Made by a program: the position numbers and the translations under genes
Notes under the pieces: generated by a model
The model's database searches: none
Seen by the model: the letters and a program-made list of their open reading frames with translations, nothing else
Told to the model about the DNA's origin: nothing
In this document: in pieces, positions 34,659 to 46,852 of the stretch
How positions within the stretch are numbered: the first letter of the stretch is position 1
Layout of the letters: the number at the start of each line of letters is the position of its first letter
NCBI GenBank assembly: GCA_032716605.1
Contig: CM064572.1
Span: 39,251,777 to 39,315,776, forward strand
Length of the DNA stretch: 64,000 nucleotides
Direction: 5' to 3'
DNA from: Paralithodes platypus
Taxonomy: Eukaryota > Arthropoda > Malacostraca > Decapoda > Lithodidae

Positions 34659-34914
34659 CGTAAACCCTTCAGCACCATGACGCCTTTTGAACTTTGATTC
34701 TGGCTAAAATTAGACGATTTTAAGCAGTTTAAGAAGGACCCATATATTACTGAGAGGATATATTGAGATTGTATTTGCCGATTTGAGTCGCATAGGTAGA
34801 TTACAAACTAAAGAACATCGTATAATGGTAACCAGAATATGATGAAAATTACGTCATGGTGGTGAAGGGGTTTAATAAAATGTTGCATGTCAACAAATGG
34901 TGTATACCCAGGGT

Positions 34915-35130
34915 ATACAAAGGGTATATACCCTGTTCCAAGTAGGTAGTCCAGCAATTCTAAACCCTAATCTCTGTAACTAAAATGGGGCTTGAGGAAA
35001 TGTGCTGTACATTTATATTCCCTGGCTGACCCTTCCCAAATGGTAGAAAACGAAGCTCGATTACTCTAGTGGTTTGAGAGTTATAGATGATATGGTTAAT
35101 CATTTCTGGCCTACTTACTTGGATATAGGC
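34915..35130 (-). repeat. GGGAAGGGTC dispersed repeat, copy 3 (reverse)
   Basis: Contains CCTGGCTGACCCTTCCCAAA and TACCCTGTTCCAAGTAGGTA, reverse complements of blocks in the copies at 3985 and 20405. Confidence 0.5.
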
Positions 35131-35224
35131 ACTACACTCATTTCCGCTACATGTGGACAAAAGGACCTAGAACGACATGACCACATAGTGAGATAAATCG
35201 CTAAGCAGGTTATGTTAGACCAGT

Positions 35225-35697
35225 TATTTATTTTTATTTTTTTGAAGAGACAATGAACGGAGGAAGGAAAAACACAGATAAAACAAAAAGATCCATGTGA
35301 CTAAAGGCATCCTCCATTCATAAAATGTTTGTACCAACTGGATTTAAACATTTGTAGATTGTAAGTTTGTGGAAAGCAATTCGAGGGAAGTGAATTCCAA
35401 AGAGTAGTAGCTCTGGGGATAAATTAATTCTGATAAGCAGAAGTTCTGCATTGTGGAGGAGAAAGTGTAAATTCATGGGCGCTCTCAGCTGCCCTAGTTC
35501 TACGGGGAAAGATGTGGAGAGGCGGCACAATTGAAGCAAGTTCCTCGGAACAATTGCTGTGAAAATATCTAGAATAATGCAAGGGATGCAACGTTTCTTC
35601 GTATGGATAATGTAGGAAGGTCCTGTGTGATTGCAGGGTTATTGATTAATCTAATAGCTTTATTTTGAATTTTGTCCAGCTGCCTCAATGCAACCAC
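35225..35697 (-). mobile_element. Jockey/CR1-like LINE, second copy, 3' tail only
   Basis: In reverse, matches the LINE at 26330-26780: GCAGCTGGACAAAATTCAAA through the C-terminal coding end, then GGAGGATGCCTTTAG, the same 3' UTR and an AAAATAAAAATAAATA-type tail at about 35225-35250. 5'-truncated at about 35697, just before a TTAA where a T1 MITE starts. Confidence 0.85.
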
Positions 35698-35707
35698 CTA
35701 GCTTTAA

Positions 35708-36087
35708 GGAGGGTCACCAGCTTCTTTTATCTTTCTCTCCTTTTCTGTCTTTCTCTGAATTGTATCCATTCGGCCCCATTCAGCCAACTGTTTTAAGACG
35801 TTTATCCCCATCCAGGTATCTATATCTTCCTGGTGAGCGATAGCGAACCAGCATTGTATGAAGAAATCCGGCTTCGCCGGAGATTTTTTTTTTATCGAAA
35901 AAATGTACAAATTTAGCTTGCTGTCAAAACAAAAATGTACATATGCTGGCTCGCTAACGCTCGCCAGGAAAATATTGACACCTGGATGGGGGTAAGCGTC
36001 TTAAAACAGTAGGCTGAATGGGGCCGAATGGATACAAGCCAAAGAGAGGGGGAGAGAAAGATAAAAACAAAAGCGAGGTGGGTTCCC
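35708..36087 (-). mobile_element. T1-family long-TIR MITE, copy A
   Basis: Follows TTAA at 35704-35707. Two halves are inverted copies: CATTCGGCCCCATTCAGCC on one side and GGCTGAATGGGGCCGAATGG on the other, with GAGCGATAGCGA and its complement nearer the centre. Oriented opposite to copies B-D. The right flank reads TTTT, so that TTAA seems lost. Confidence 0.8.
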
Positions 36088-36089
36088 TT

Positions 36090-36447
36090 TTTGGTTATCT
36101 TTTTGGTCGTTTTTTTTTTTTTTTTTTTTTTTTTTTTCTTTTTTTTTTTTTTCTCCTTAGACCTCCATCAAACTTTAAAAATAAACATCAATTAGATCCC
36201 CCTTCTAGATTAATTTGCACATTTTTCGGTAGAAAAATTTCGGTTCATCCAAAGTTACAGGCTTACTATCGTTCGCCAAGAAAAAAAATTCGATACCTAA
36301 ATAGCATGAAAGGTCTAAATATTGACTAGGAAATGGGGCGTAAGGTCTTCAAATCGACACACTAATGGGGAAAACATCTGTAAATCTGAAAACTAATGGG
36401 ATTAAACATGAGGGAGAAGGGGAGCTAGAAAGACGACCCATCTCCCT
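36090..36447 (-). mobile_element. T2-family MITE, copy e
   Basis: In reverse: GGGAGATGGGTCGTC start next to TTAA (36448-36451), then the family blocks. The distal end merges into a long T-run at about 36109-36163, directly beside T1 copy A. Confidence 0.65.
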
Positions 36448-36509
36448 TTAATTACTACCGGTATATTGCCGCAGAGATTGGAGGAGTTTTCACGAAAGGT
36501 GTTATATAA

Positions 36510-38121
36510 TTAAGGGTGGATGGGTGTATATTATTAAGGGTGGATGGGTGTATATTATTAAGGGTGGATGGGTGTATATTATTAAGGGTGGATGGGTGTA
36601 TATTATTAAGGGTGGAGGGTGTATATTATTAAGGGTGGATGGGTGTATATTATTAAGGGTGGATGGGTGTATATTATTAAGGGTGGATGGGTGTATATTA
36701 TTAAGGGTGGATGGGTGTATATTATTAAGGGTGGATGGATGTATATTATTAAGGGTGGATGGGTGTATATTATTAAGGGTGGATGGGTGTATATTATTAA
36801 GGGTGGATGGGTGTATATTATTAAGGGTGGATGGATGTATATTATTAAGGGGGGATGGGTGTATATTATTAAGGGTGGATGGGTGTATATTATTAAGGGT
36901 GGATGGGTGTATTATTAAGGGTGGATGGGTGTATATTATTAAGGGTGGATGGGTGTATATTATTAAGGGTGGATGGGTGTATATTATTAAGGGGGGATGG
37001 GTGTATATTATTAAGGGTGGAGGGTGTATATTATTAAGGGTGGAGGGGTGTATATTATTAAGGGTGGATGGGGTATATTAAGGGTGGATGGGTGTATATT
37101 ATTAAGGGTGGATGGGTGTATATTATTAAGGGTGGATGGGTGTATATTATTAAGGGTGGATGGGTGTATATTAAGGGGGGATGGGTGTATATTATTAAGG
37201 GTGGAGGGTGTATATTATAAGGGTGGAGGGGTGTATATTATTAAGGGTGGATGGGTGTGTATATTATTAAGGGTGGATGGGTGTATATTTAAGGGTGGAT
37301 GGGTGTATTATTAAGGGTGGATGGGTGTATTATTAAGGGTGGATGGGTGTATATTATTAAGGGTGGATGGGTGTATATTATTAAGGGTGGATGGGTGTAT
37401 ATTAAGGGTGGATGGGTGTATATTATTAAGGGTGGATGGATGTATATTATTAAGGGTGGATGGGTGTATATTATTAAGGGTGGATGGGTGTATATTATTA
37501 AGGGTGGAGGGGTGTATATTATTAAGGGTGGAGGGTGTATATTATTAAGGGTGGATGGGTGTATATTATTAAGGGTGGATGGGTGTATATTATTAAGGGT
37601 GGATGGGTGTATATTATTAAGGGTGGATGGGTGTATATTATTAAGGGTGGATGGGTGTATATTATTAAGGGTGGATGGGGTGTATATTATTAAGGGTGGA
37701 TGGGTGTATATTATTAAGGGTGGATGGGTGTATATTATTAAGGGTGGATGGGTGTATATTATTAAGGGTGGAGGGGTGTATATTATTAAGGGTGGAGGGT
37801 GTATATTATTAAGGGTGGAGGGGTGTATATTATTAAGGGTGGATGGGTGTATATTATTAAGGGTGGATGGGTGTATATTATTAAGGGTGGATGGATGTAT
37901 ATTATTAAGGGTGGATGGATGTATATTATTAAGGGTGGATGGGTGTATATTATTAAGGGTGGATGGGTGTATATTATTAAGGAGGGATGGGTGTATATTA
38001 TTAAGGGTGGATGGGTGTATATTATTAAGGGTGGATGGGTGTATATTATTAAGGGGGGAGGGGTGTATATTATTAAGGGTGGATGGGTGTATATTATTAA
38101 GGGTGGATGGGTGTATATTAT
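36510..38121 (+). repeat. 24 bp minisatellite, ~65 units
   Basis: Unit AAGGGTGGATGGGTGTATATTATT, highly uniform over ~1.6 kb with variants (GGAGGGTG, GGATGGATG, short units lacking TATT). As 24 is divisible by three, the plus strand stays open in more than one frame, giving long repeat peptides; I treat these as non-coding. Just after it lies T2 copy f. Confidence 0.95.
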
Positions 38122-38367
38122 TTGCTCATTTATGTATCTTTATATTATTATATTTTTGAGTTTCCTCCCTAGACCTTCATCAAGCTTAACAAAATAAATT
38201 ATAGGCGCGCTATCGCTCGCCAGGAACAAAATCGACACCTAAATGACACGAAAGTCTTAGTATTGACAAAGAAATTTGGTGAAAAGTCGCCAAACGTCAT
38301 ATAATCCGAATAGTAATGGGGCTAAACATGAGGAAGAAGGGGGACCAGAACAACGACCCATCTCCCC
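38122..38367 (-). mobile_element. T2-family MITE, copy f
   Basis: In reverse, from GGGGAGATGGGTCG (next to TCAA/TTGA at 38368) through CTGGCGAGCGATAGCGCGCC to GAGGAAACTC. The distal end meets the 24 bp minisatellite. Confidence 0.7.
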
Positions 38368-38760
38368 TCAAGTCAGGTGGCAATTTCGAGTGAGGTTTTA
38401 TTCGTCACAGGGCTTACTTCCTGGCTCGGTAATTATGGTGTGGGTTAACCCCTTCTGTACCGCCGACATCCTTCGCATTATTTTCTGGCAACTATTAGAC
38501 GGTTTTATTCAACTTTCGAAGGATGCATGCCCGTTAAGAGAATACAGAATATCTCAATTAATCCTTTTACCTACCAGACATCCTTCTCAAGCTTCATAAA
38601 ATCGTTTAAATGCAGGTGAAATAAAAACAAGAACACATCGCTGGTACTGTAATAGTTAACTCCTGTACCGGCGACGGTTTTTAAAACTCGGGACTCCACA
38701 CCCAGAACAGAATATAAATAGACGGCACCGGTATTGCACGGTTAATTACGTCGACACACT
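38368..38760. other. Spacer with dispersed repeat pieces
   Basis: About 38440-38700 carries the CCTTCTGTACCG / TTAGACGGTTTTAT type repeat in two orientations. No gene. Confidence 0.35.
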
Positions 38761-38765
38761 CGTAA

Positions 38766-39138
38766 GGGAGCCCGCCTTGCTTTTTTTTCTCTTTCTCTCC
38801 CTCTCTCTTTGGCTTGCATCCATTCGGCCCCATTCAACCTACTGTTTTAAGACGTGTACCCACATCTAGGTGTTAATATTTTCCGCGAACCAGCATGTAC
38901 AGTATATATATATTTTTGCTTTGTCAGCAATCTAAATTTGTACATTTTTCCATGGAAAAATGTCTCCAGCGAAGCCGGATATCTCCATACAACGCTGGCT
39001 CGCTTTCGCTCACCAGTAAGAAATCGACACCTGGATGGGGATAAACGTTTTAAAACAGTTGGCTGAATGGGGCTGAATGGATACAAGCCAGGGAAAGAGA
39101 GAAAGGGAGAAAAAGATAAAAAGAGCTGGTGACCCCCC
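38766..39138 (+). mobile_element. T1-family long-TIR MITE, copy B
   Basis: Left GTAA then GGGAGCCCGCCTTGC; right GGTGACCCCCC then TTAA (39139-39142). Inverted arms as in the other copies; the centre holds a TATATATATTTTTGCTTTG-type loop. Confidence 0.8.
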
Positions 39139-39970
39139 TTAAAATCAAAGGGTTTACAGTATAACAGGTATGCAAAAGGAATACTAGATTATTTGGTTCA
39201 TGTTTAGTGATCTGCCTTTCTTACTGCTATACGATGGGTTCATTATCAACAATAAACCTTTAACCCCTTCTGTACCGGTGACGTCTTTTGTGTTTGATTT
39301 CAGCTACATTTAGTCGATTTTATGAAGCTTAGGATGGATGTATGGTAGCTAAAAGGATGAATGGAATGAGTCTGTAGCTAGTGTCATTTTGAAGCTATGT
39401 TCGTCTAGATTTCGGCAGAATACATTTCATTTCATGCAGATACTTGATTAATGATTCAGGAGTGCCTGAATATGCAATAAATAGCGCAAATATAACCGCA
39501 GCCAGAGGGTTAAAATCTCAAAACTAATGGGACTAAGCGTGAGGGAGAAGGGGATCCACAACAAGCGACTACCTCCCCCTTAATTCTTTCTCATTAATGT
39601 AAAACCTTATATATTTGACTTAGTATAATCCCCATTGCGTTACTCATGTCGAATGCTATCTGTATAAGTCTATTATGGCGGTGTCACTCGAGCGATTTGT
39701 CCGTCAATTTTTACTAGCAATTGTTGTCTGACAGATTGTAAATATAAGTTCCATGAGAATTAAACTACCAAATATAGCCTAATCTAAATTCGATCTAGTT
39801 TCCGATTCCAATGTGAAAAATCCTCAATATAGCACGAAAACAAACTTGCTCATCAAAAATTGACGAAAAATGCGCTCGTGTGACACCGGCTTTTTTTATG
39901 AAGGCTAAATATTTTAGTTTATTGAGGTGTTTTATGAGTAGTAGTAATATATCGTACTCAACTTATGCCC
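39139..39970. other. AT-rich spacer, fragments of T2-type and TTAGTCGATT repeats
   Basis: 39530-39590 has the GTGAGGGAGAAGGGG and CTACCTCCCCC TTAA piece of a T2-type end. The rest is unrecognised. Confidence 0.35.
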
Positions 39971-39979
39971 GAGTATGGA

Positions 39980-40335
<356 letters not shown>

Positions 40336-40449
40336 CCAGAACCAATTGCCACTCAGATAATCGCCCAATGCCCATGATCAATCTGATTAACATGGATTTC
40401 CAACGTGATTCGCCAGTGATCTGAATGTCAAAGGAAGCAGCCAAAGGAA

Positions 40450-41060
40450 TACTGATGGGGGGAATGTGGATATGATGTGGATGCGGATGGGTTGCATGTG
40501 GATGGATGTAAATGTGGATGGGCTGGATGTGGATGTGTGTGGGTGTGGATATAATGTGGATATGTGTGGGTGTGGATAAGATGTGGATGTGTGTAGGTGT
40601 GGATATGATGTGGATGGGCAGGATGTGGATATAATGTGGATGTGTTTGGGATGTGGATGGGAGGAATGTGGATGTGTGTGAATATGATGTGGATGTTGAT
40701 GTCATGTGGATGTGTGTGGAATGTGGATGGGCGGAATGTGGATGTGTGTGAATATGATGTGGATGTGTGTGGAATGTGGATGGGCGGAATGTGGATGTGT
40801 GTGAATATGATGTGGATGTCATGTGGATGTGTGTGGAATGTGGATGGGCTGAATGTGGATGTGTGTGAATTATGATGTGGATGTGGATGTCATGTGGATG
40901 TGTGTGGAATGTGGATGGGCGGAATGTGGATGTGTGTGAATATGATGTGGATGTGTGTGGGATGTGGATGCGTGGATGTGTATGGGTGTGGATATGATAT
41001 GGATGGGTGGGATGTGAATGTGTGTGGGCGTGGATATGTGTGTGTGTGTGTGTGTGTTTT
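40450..41060 (+). repeat. GT-rich minisatellite, GGATGTGTGTG-based
   Basis: Composite units such as GTGGATGTGTGTGAATATGA and GGAATGTGGATGGGCGGAAT recur at ~60 bp. Strong strand bias: nearly no C on the plus strand. The 290-residue His/Thr-rich frame on the minus strand is its by-product. Confidence 0.9.
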
Positions 41061-41109
41061 AATGTTCCAACTCTACTTGGTAACAACCTGTAGCTTCAAC
41101 CACTCAACA

Positions 41110-41435
41110 CGGTGAAGTCATATTCTGGCAACTATTAGATGATTTGATTTAGCTTAGGAAGGACCTCTACCAATTAAACGGCTATAGTCTATATCACTTA
41201 ACCCCTTTAGCTGCCACATATCCAACTGTTAGACGATTTGATTAAGCTTAGGAAGGGCCTCTACCAATTAAACGGTTATAGTCTATATCACTTAACCCCT
41301 TTAGCTGCCACATATCCAACTGTTAGACGATTTGATTAAGCTGAGGAAGGACCTCTAACAATTAAAAGGCCACAAACTATATCACTTAACCCTTTTAGCT
41401 GCCATATACTGTATCCTTGCTAAGCTTCATAAAAA
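41110..41435 (+). repeat. ~100 bp repeat preceding the 59 bp array
   Basis: Blocks with TTAGACGATTTGAT, TTAGGAAGGACCTCTA and CACTTAACCCCTTTAGCTGC occur three times and grade into the 59 bp unit. Confidence 0.7.
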
Positions 41436-41910
41436 CTATCTCACTTAACCCTTTTAGCTGCCATATACTGTATCCTTGCTAAGCTTCATATAAACTATCT
41501 CACTTAACCCTTTTAGCTGCCATATACTGTATCCTTGCTAAGCTTCATATAAACTATCTCACTTAACCCTTTTAGCTGCCATATACTGTATCCTTGCTAA
41601 GCTTCATATAAACTATCTCACTTAAACCCTTTTAGCTGCCATATACTGTATCCTTGCTAAGCTTCATATAAACTATCTCACTTAACCCTTTTAGCTGCCA
41701 TATACTGTATCCTTGCTAAGCTTCATATAAACTATCTCACTTAACCCTTTTAGCTGCCATATACTGTATCCTTGCTAAGCTTCATATAAACTATCTCACT
41801 TAACCCTTTTAGCTGCCATATACTGTATCCTTGCTAAGCTTCATATAAACTATCTCACTTAACCCTCTTAGCTGCCATATACTGTATCCTTGCTAAGCTT
41901 CATATAAACA
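41436..41910 (+). repeat. 59 bp tandem repeat, eight units
   Basis: Unit runs CTATCTCACTTAACCC, TTTTAGCTGCCATATACTG, TATCCTTGCTAAGCTTCAT. Units are almost identical; one has a single-base insertion near 41624. Confidence 0.92.
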
Positions 41911-42995
41911 TATAAATCTACTAAAATATAAACAAAGACGTTACCGGTACGGAAGGGGTTAAGCCAGATGGCGAGTGAGACATCGAGACAGTTTGAGCGT
42001 TGCAAATATTCTTAATTAACTAATTTATGTAATCGGATACTGCATCACTAAGTAGCTTTAGCTCATGTGATTAACCCTTTATTTGATCTTTATTTTGGCT
42101 ACTTTTAGACGATTGTATTCAGTTTAAAATAGGCCTCTACCAATTAACAGGCTTCGAACTATCTTGCTTAACCCTTTTTACTACCACAGATAATTTTAAA
42201 ACTACAAACAATCGTCTAAATATAACACACAGGGACAAAACACACAAATACGCACATACACACAACATACACGCACACACACACTAGCAATACAACAGTC
42301 CTTTATTGGGTGGAATTTGACCCGGTCCCTTTGATACTCTACAGTATATCCACAATCTCAACCCCGATAACTGAACACACAGAACACACATATACAGAAC
42401 ACACAAGGAGAAAACACATATATACGACACACCCCAAACACGGCCAAAGAACATACAGGCATAGAGTACACGGAAACACAGGCTCAAAACACACAGAACA
42501 CATACACAACATAACACACAGCTAACCTAACACACTCCTAACAGAACACTGAACACATTGAACACGGTCCTTTTGATACACTACATCGGCTATATCAACC
42601 CCGACAACAGAACTCAGAAAACATACAGACCACCAGTCAAATAAAACACCATGATAGAAGAATAGACACACGAAAACCATAGTAACACCAGTCATACACG
42701 AACAGAACACACACAGACAAAGACTGCAAATAATACACACATACACTATTACTTCATGATCCTTCAACAATAACAGCGAGGAAAAACCAACAACAAAAGG
42801 GATAGATGCAATATATTTTCCAATGCACTCTCCATGAATTAATAATATAAATATAGTACTGCTCGGAAAACTGGGATCCTATGTTGGATTCATGTTTGTG
42901 ATATGGTAGCAACACATTCTCATCATTCAATAAGTTAAATAGAAATATATGTAGTAAACAAAAGTAAAAAATTTATATATATATATATACCGGTA
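41911..42995. other. Spacer with CACA/GAACACA-rich sequence
   Basis: 42200-42730 is rich in ACACA and GAACACA motifs, including two related ~45 bp pieces around GGTCCCTTTGATACTC (42325) and GGTCCTTTTGATACAC (42568). No gene. Confidence 0.45.
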
Positions 42996-43019
42996 TATAA
43001 CACACACATCGTACTGGAA

Positions 43020-43175
<156 letters not shown>

Positions 43176-43354
43176 ATATATATTTGTTTTTTACTAACTT
43201 TTTACTTGTTTTTTCTTTTTTCAATATTTCTCACTGTATGTCTGCTTTCATCATTCAAATGATATAATAAGTTTCCAAAGTTCATGATTATTTCAATTAG
43301 GTGTTGAACAATACGTCAACTTTAATTTTATTTGTCCTATTATTTATTCACTAA

Positions 43355-43385
43355 ACGTTTCGTGCTTTCTTTGCACATCTTCAGT
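43355..43385 (-). ncRNA. Hammerhead-ribozyme-like core in a Penelope-type tail
   Basis: On the minus strand CTGAAGA is followed by TGTGC, a seven-base loop, GCAC and then GAAAC. This fits the hammerhead core CUGANGA, a 4 bp helix II, and GAAA. Penelope-like retroelements are known to carry small hammerheads, and a TGAATAAATAATAG stretch after it looks like an element tail. I did not find a convincing helix III plus cleavage site, so activity is not shown. Confidence 0.35.
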
Positions 43386-43606
43386 AGATTTATATCTCTA
43401 AAAGTAAAGAATATATAAATTTTGCCTCAATGAAAACATACTGCCTACTTATACAAATATATATATATATATTTTGATTTTGGCCCTGTCACTCTTTCAA
43501 CTATGGGGGAGGCACTCGTTATAGGCAGTTCTGCCTTTTGCCTACCTTAATCACATACAAAAAAATAAAATAAATACAAAATATTGTATATATACAGTAT
43601 ATACAG

Positions 43607-43637
<31 letters not shown>

Positions 43638-43865
43638 ATTAATTTTTTTTTTCTCTCTCTCTCTCTCTCCATAGATAGATAGATAGATACAGTAGATAGA
43701 TAATGTGTATATCCAAAGCAGTATACTGTATAATATTAATGTACAAGGGTATGTGTTTGTATATGTTTGTGTGTGTGCCCATGAGCGTCCCTATTAACAA
43801 AATCACATGCATTACACACATCACACAATAAATATAACACAATACTGTAGCGCTTCCAATGTTAA

Positions 43866-44186
43866 GGGGAGATGGGTCCTTTGTCTCTCTCATGTTTAAC
43901 ACTATTAGTTCTCGGATTTTAAGATGTTTGCCCTATTAGTTTGTCAATTTTAAGACCTTTCGCACCATTTATTTGCAAATATTAAGACCTTTGGTGCCAT
44001 TTAGGTGTCGATTATTGCCTGGTGACCGATAGCGAGCCTTTGTAATTTAGGAGGGAACATTATTCTACCAAAAAATAAACATATTTATTTAGAAGGGGAA
44101 TGTTTAAGGTGTTGTTTTAAACTTGATGCAGGTCTAGGCAGCAAACCAAAACAAATACATAAATATATAAATAATCCATTTCCCTA
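43866..44186 (+). mobile_element. T2-family MITE, copy g (complete, TTAA on both sides)
   Basis: TTAA 43862-43865, then GGGGAGATGGGTCC; ends CATTTCCCTA then TTAA 44187-44190. The family blocks are all present. The right TTAA is also the left TTAA of T1 copy C, so the two elements abut. Confidence 0.75.
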
Positions 44187-44190
44187 TTAA

Positions 44191-44564
44191 GGGATCCCAC
44201 CTCGCTTTTTTCTCTCTTTCTCTCCCTCTCTCTTTGACTTGTATCCATTCGGCCCCATTCAGCCTACTGTTTTAAGACGTTTATCCCCATCCAGGTGTCA
44301 ATATTTTCCTGGCGAGCGGTAGCGAGCCAGCATATATATTTTTTGTTTTGACAGCAAGCTAAATTTGTACATTTTCGATAGAAAAATTTCTCAGGCGAAG
44401 CCGGATTTCTCCATACAATGCTGGCTCGCTATCGCTCGCCAGGAAGAAATCGACATCTGGATGAGGATAAACGTCTTAAAACGGTTGAGTGAATGGGGCC
44501 GAATGGATACAAGCCACAGAAAGAGAGAAAGGGAGAGAAAGAGAAAAAAAGCAGGTGACCCCCC
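44191..44564 (+). mobile_element. T1-family long-TIR MITE, copy C (complete)
   Basis: TTAA 44187-44190 and 44565-44568. Begins GGGATCCCACCTCGC, ends GCAGGTGACCCCCC. Long inverted arms of about 150 bp flank a short AT-rich centre. No coding capacity. TTAA targets point to piggyBac-type mobilisation, but the ends differ from the piggyBac at 26782, so that copy is not an obvious helper. Confidence 0.85.
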
Positions 44565-44637
44565 TTAATAATTTCGGGCCCAGACTACTGAAAATTGGCT
44601 ATAAATTCTGGCATTGAAAGAAGGGAGGGTTTCTATT

Positions 44638-44855
44638 GCCCCCCCCCCCCCCCCCCCCCGCCCCCCCTCGTTGTTTATTGTGTCGCTTTTCAACTCCTCT
44701 TTCTCTCTCCCTCCCGCCGCTCTCCCCCGGCCCCCCCCCCCCCCCCCCCCTTCTCTCTCTCTCTCTCTCTCTCTCTGCTTTGTCCCATTTACCTTCTATT
44801 CTATGTTCTTTGGTCCTATTCGTTGTTTATTGTATCGCTTTTCAACCCCTCCTTT

Positions 44856-44931
<76 letters not shown>

Positions 44932-44935
44932 GTAT
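44638..44935. repeat. Poly-C and (CT)n tracts
   Basis: C-runs at about 44640-44667 and 44730-44750, CT tracts at 44753-44776 and 44863-44928. A phrase TCGTTGTTTATTGTNTCGCTT occurs twice (44669 and 44819). Confidence 0.9.
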
Positions 44936-45199
44936 GTGTGATGGTAGTCGAGAGTGAAACACTAGAGCTATTCTCTCACTCAGTCTGTCTAACTAGACTC
45001 ATTATTATTCTAGAGTATAAGATAGACAGACAAACAGATTGAAATATGTCATAGTCACAACACTATACTATAGATTGAAGTATGCCTTCACTGAATTTCG
45101 GTGTGAGCATCCTAAGTTTGAATCCCTGGACTGCCACATGTATTTGTTGATTTCATTAATTGAGTTTAGGAGTAAAGTCGGTTGGTGGGGGTAACATAA

Positions 45200-45200
45200 T

Positions 45201-45275
<75 letters not shown>
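45200..45275. repeat. (TA)n microsatellite
   Basis: About 70 bp of TA with one GT interruption. Confidence 0.9.
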
Positions 45276-45525
45276 AAGCTATATTTGTGAAGATAGACAG
45301 TTAGATAGATCAATATACAGAATATCCATAGAAAGATAGATATGTAGGCTCCATCGGAAGAGAAAGATAGATATCATTATATAAATACAATGAATCCATA
45401 ATAATCACCCCACCCAAAAATAAAAACAAACATAAATACTAACAACAACAACTTCAACGTAGATTTTGGCGCTCTAAAAACACCACTCTCTCCCGACACA
45501 GGAACCAAAATAAAACTCATGTTAA

Positions 45526-45901
45526 GGGAGCCCACCTCGCTTTTTTTCTCTTTATCTCCCTCTCTCTTTGGCTTGTATCCATTTGGCCCCATTCAGCCTA
45601 CTGTTTTAAGACGTTTACCCCCATCCAGGTGTCAATATTTTCCTGGCGAGCGGTAGCGAGCCAGCGTATGTATATTTTGGGTTTGACAGCAAGCTAAATT
45701 TGTAAATTTTTCGTTAGAAAAATTTCTCCGGTGAAACCGGATTTCTCCATACAATGCTGGCTCGCTATCGCTCGCCAGGAAGAAATCGACACCGGGATGG
45801 GGATAAACGTCTTAAAACAGTTGGCTGAATGGTGCCGAATGGATACAAGCCAGAGAAAGAGAGAAAAGGAGAGAAAGACAAAAAAAGCAGGAGACCCACC
45901 C
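45526..45901 (+). mobile_element. T1-family long-TIR MITE, copy D
   Basis: TTAA 45522-45525, then GGGAGCCCACCTCGC; ends GAGACCCACCC followed by TAAA (degenerate TTAA). Inverted arms as in copy C. Confidence 0.82.
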
Positions 45902-46099
45902 TAAAAATAGTCTGTCCACCTTTGTGCTGTAGTTAGATGAGTAATGCATCAATATTGTTCAACAACAACAACAACAACAACATACAGCAACAACAACTAT
46001 TACACCATCATACTGCTTCTACTAGTTTATTCTAGTACATTGGGGTTTGTAATTGATGGTTAAGGGATGTTGAGAACGGGGTGTTACTTTTTACTATCA

Positions 46100-46160
46100 T
46101 TATTACGTATCCTACTACTACTACTTCTACTACTACTACTACTACTACTACTACTATTGA
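46100..46160. repeat. (TAC)n microsatellite
   Basis: ACTACTACT-type tract before the 50 bp array. Confidence 0.85.
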
Positions 46161-46214
46161 ATATATATATACACCATATGAGGAGGCGCACTTTATTGAC
46201 AATGTGTCGCAGAA

Positions 46215-46830
46215 AGCTTCTTCAGGTCTCTGAAACGTTGTCAATACAGTACTCCTCCTCATATGGTGTTTATATTAATTGTCAACGTTGTCAATACAGT
46301 ACTCCTCCTCATATGGTGTTTATATTAATTGTCAACGTTGTCAATACAGTACTCCTCCTCATATGGTGTTTATATTAATTGTCAACGTTGTCAATACAGT
46401 ACTCCTCCTCATATGGTGTTTATATTAATTGTCAACGTTGTCAATACAGTACTCCTCCTCATATGGTGTTTATATTAATTGTCAACGTTGTCAATACAGT
46501 ACTCCTCCTCATATGGTGTTTATATTAATTGTCAACGTTGTCAATACAGTACTCCTCCTCATATGGTGTTAAAATTGTCAACGTTGTCAATACAGTACTC
46601 CTCCTCATATGGTGTTTATATTAATTGTCAACGTTGTCAATACAGTACTCCTCCTCATATGGTGTTTATATTAATTGTCAACGTTGTCAATACAGTACTC
46701 CTCCTCATATGGTGTTTATATTGTCAACGTTGTCAATACAGTACTCCTCCTTATATGGTGTTATATTAATTGTCAACGTTGTCAATACAGTACTCCTCCT
46801 CATATGGTGTTTATATTAATTGTCAACTTT
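46215..46830 (+). repeat. 50 bp tandem repeat, ~12 units
   Basis: Unit GTTGTCAATACAGTACTCC then TCCTCATATGGTGTTTATATT and AATTGTCAAC. Units are near-identical; three are shortened to 41-49 bp by loss of part of the TTTATATTAATT stretch. A reversed relative (CACCATATGAGGAGGCGCAC) lies just upstream at about 46172. Confidence 0.92.
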
Positions 46831-46852
46831 TTAGTTATTTTAACATACTGTA

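Noticed and set aside
36524..38159. Long plus-strand ORFs (up to 286 residues) with CILLRVDG / YIIKGGWV peptide repeats
   Set aside because: They arise because the 24 bp unit is divisible by three and lacks stops in those frames; variants with 18-23 bp units switch frames freely, so there is no coding constraint.
46215..46830. CRISPR array
   Set aside because: Units are direct tandem repeats without unique spacers, in a eukaryotic genome; the same applies to the 59 bp and 24 bp arrays.
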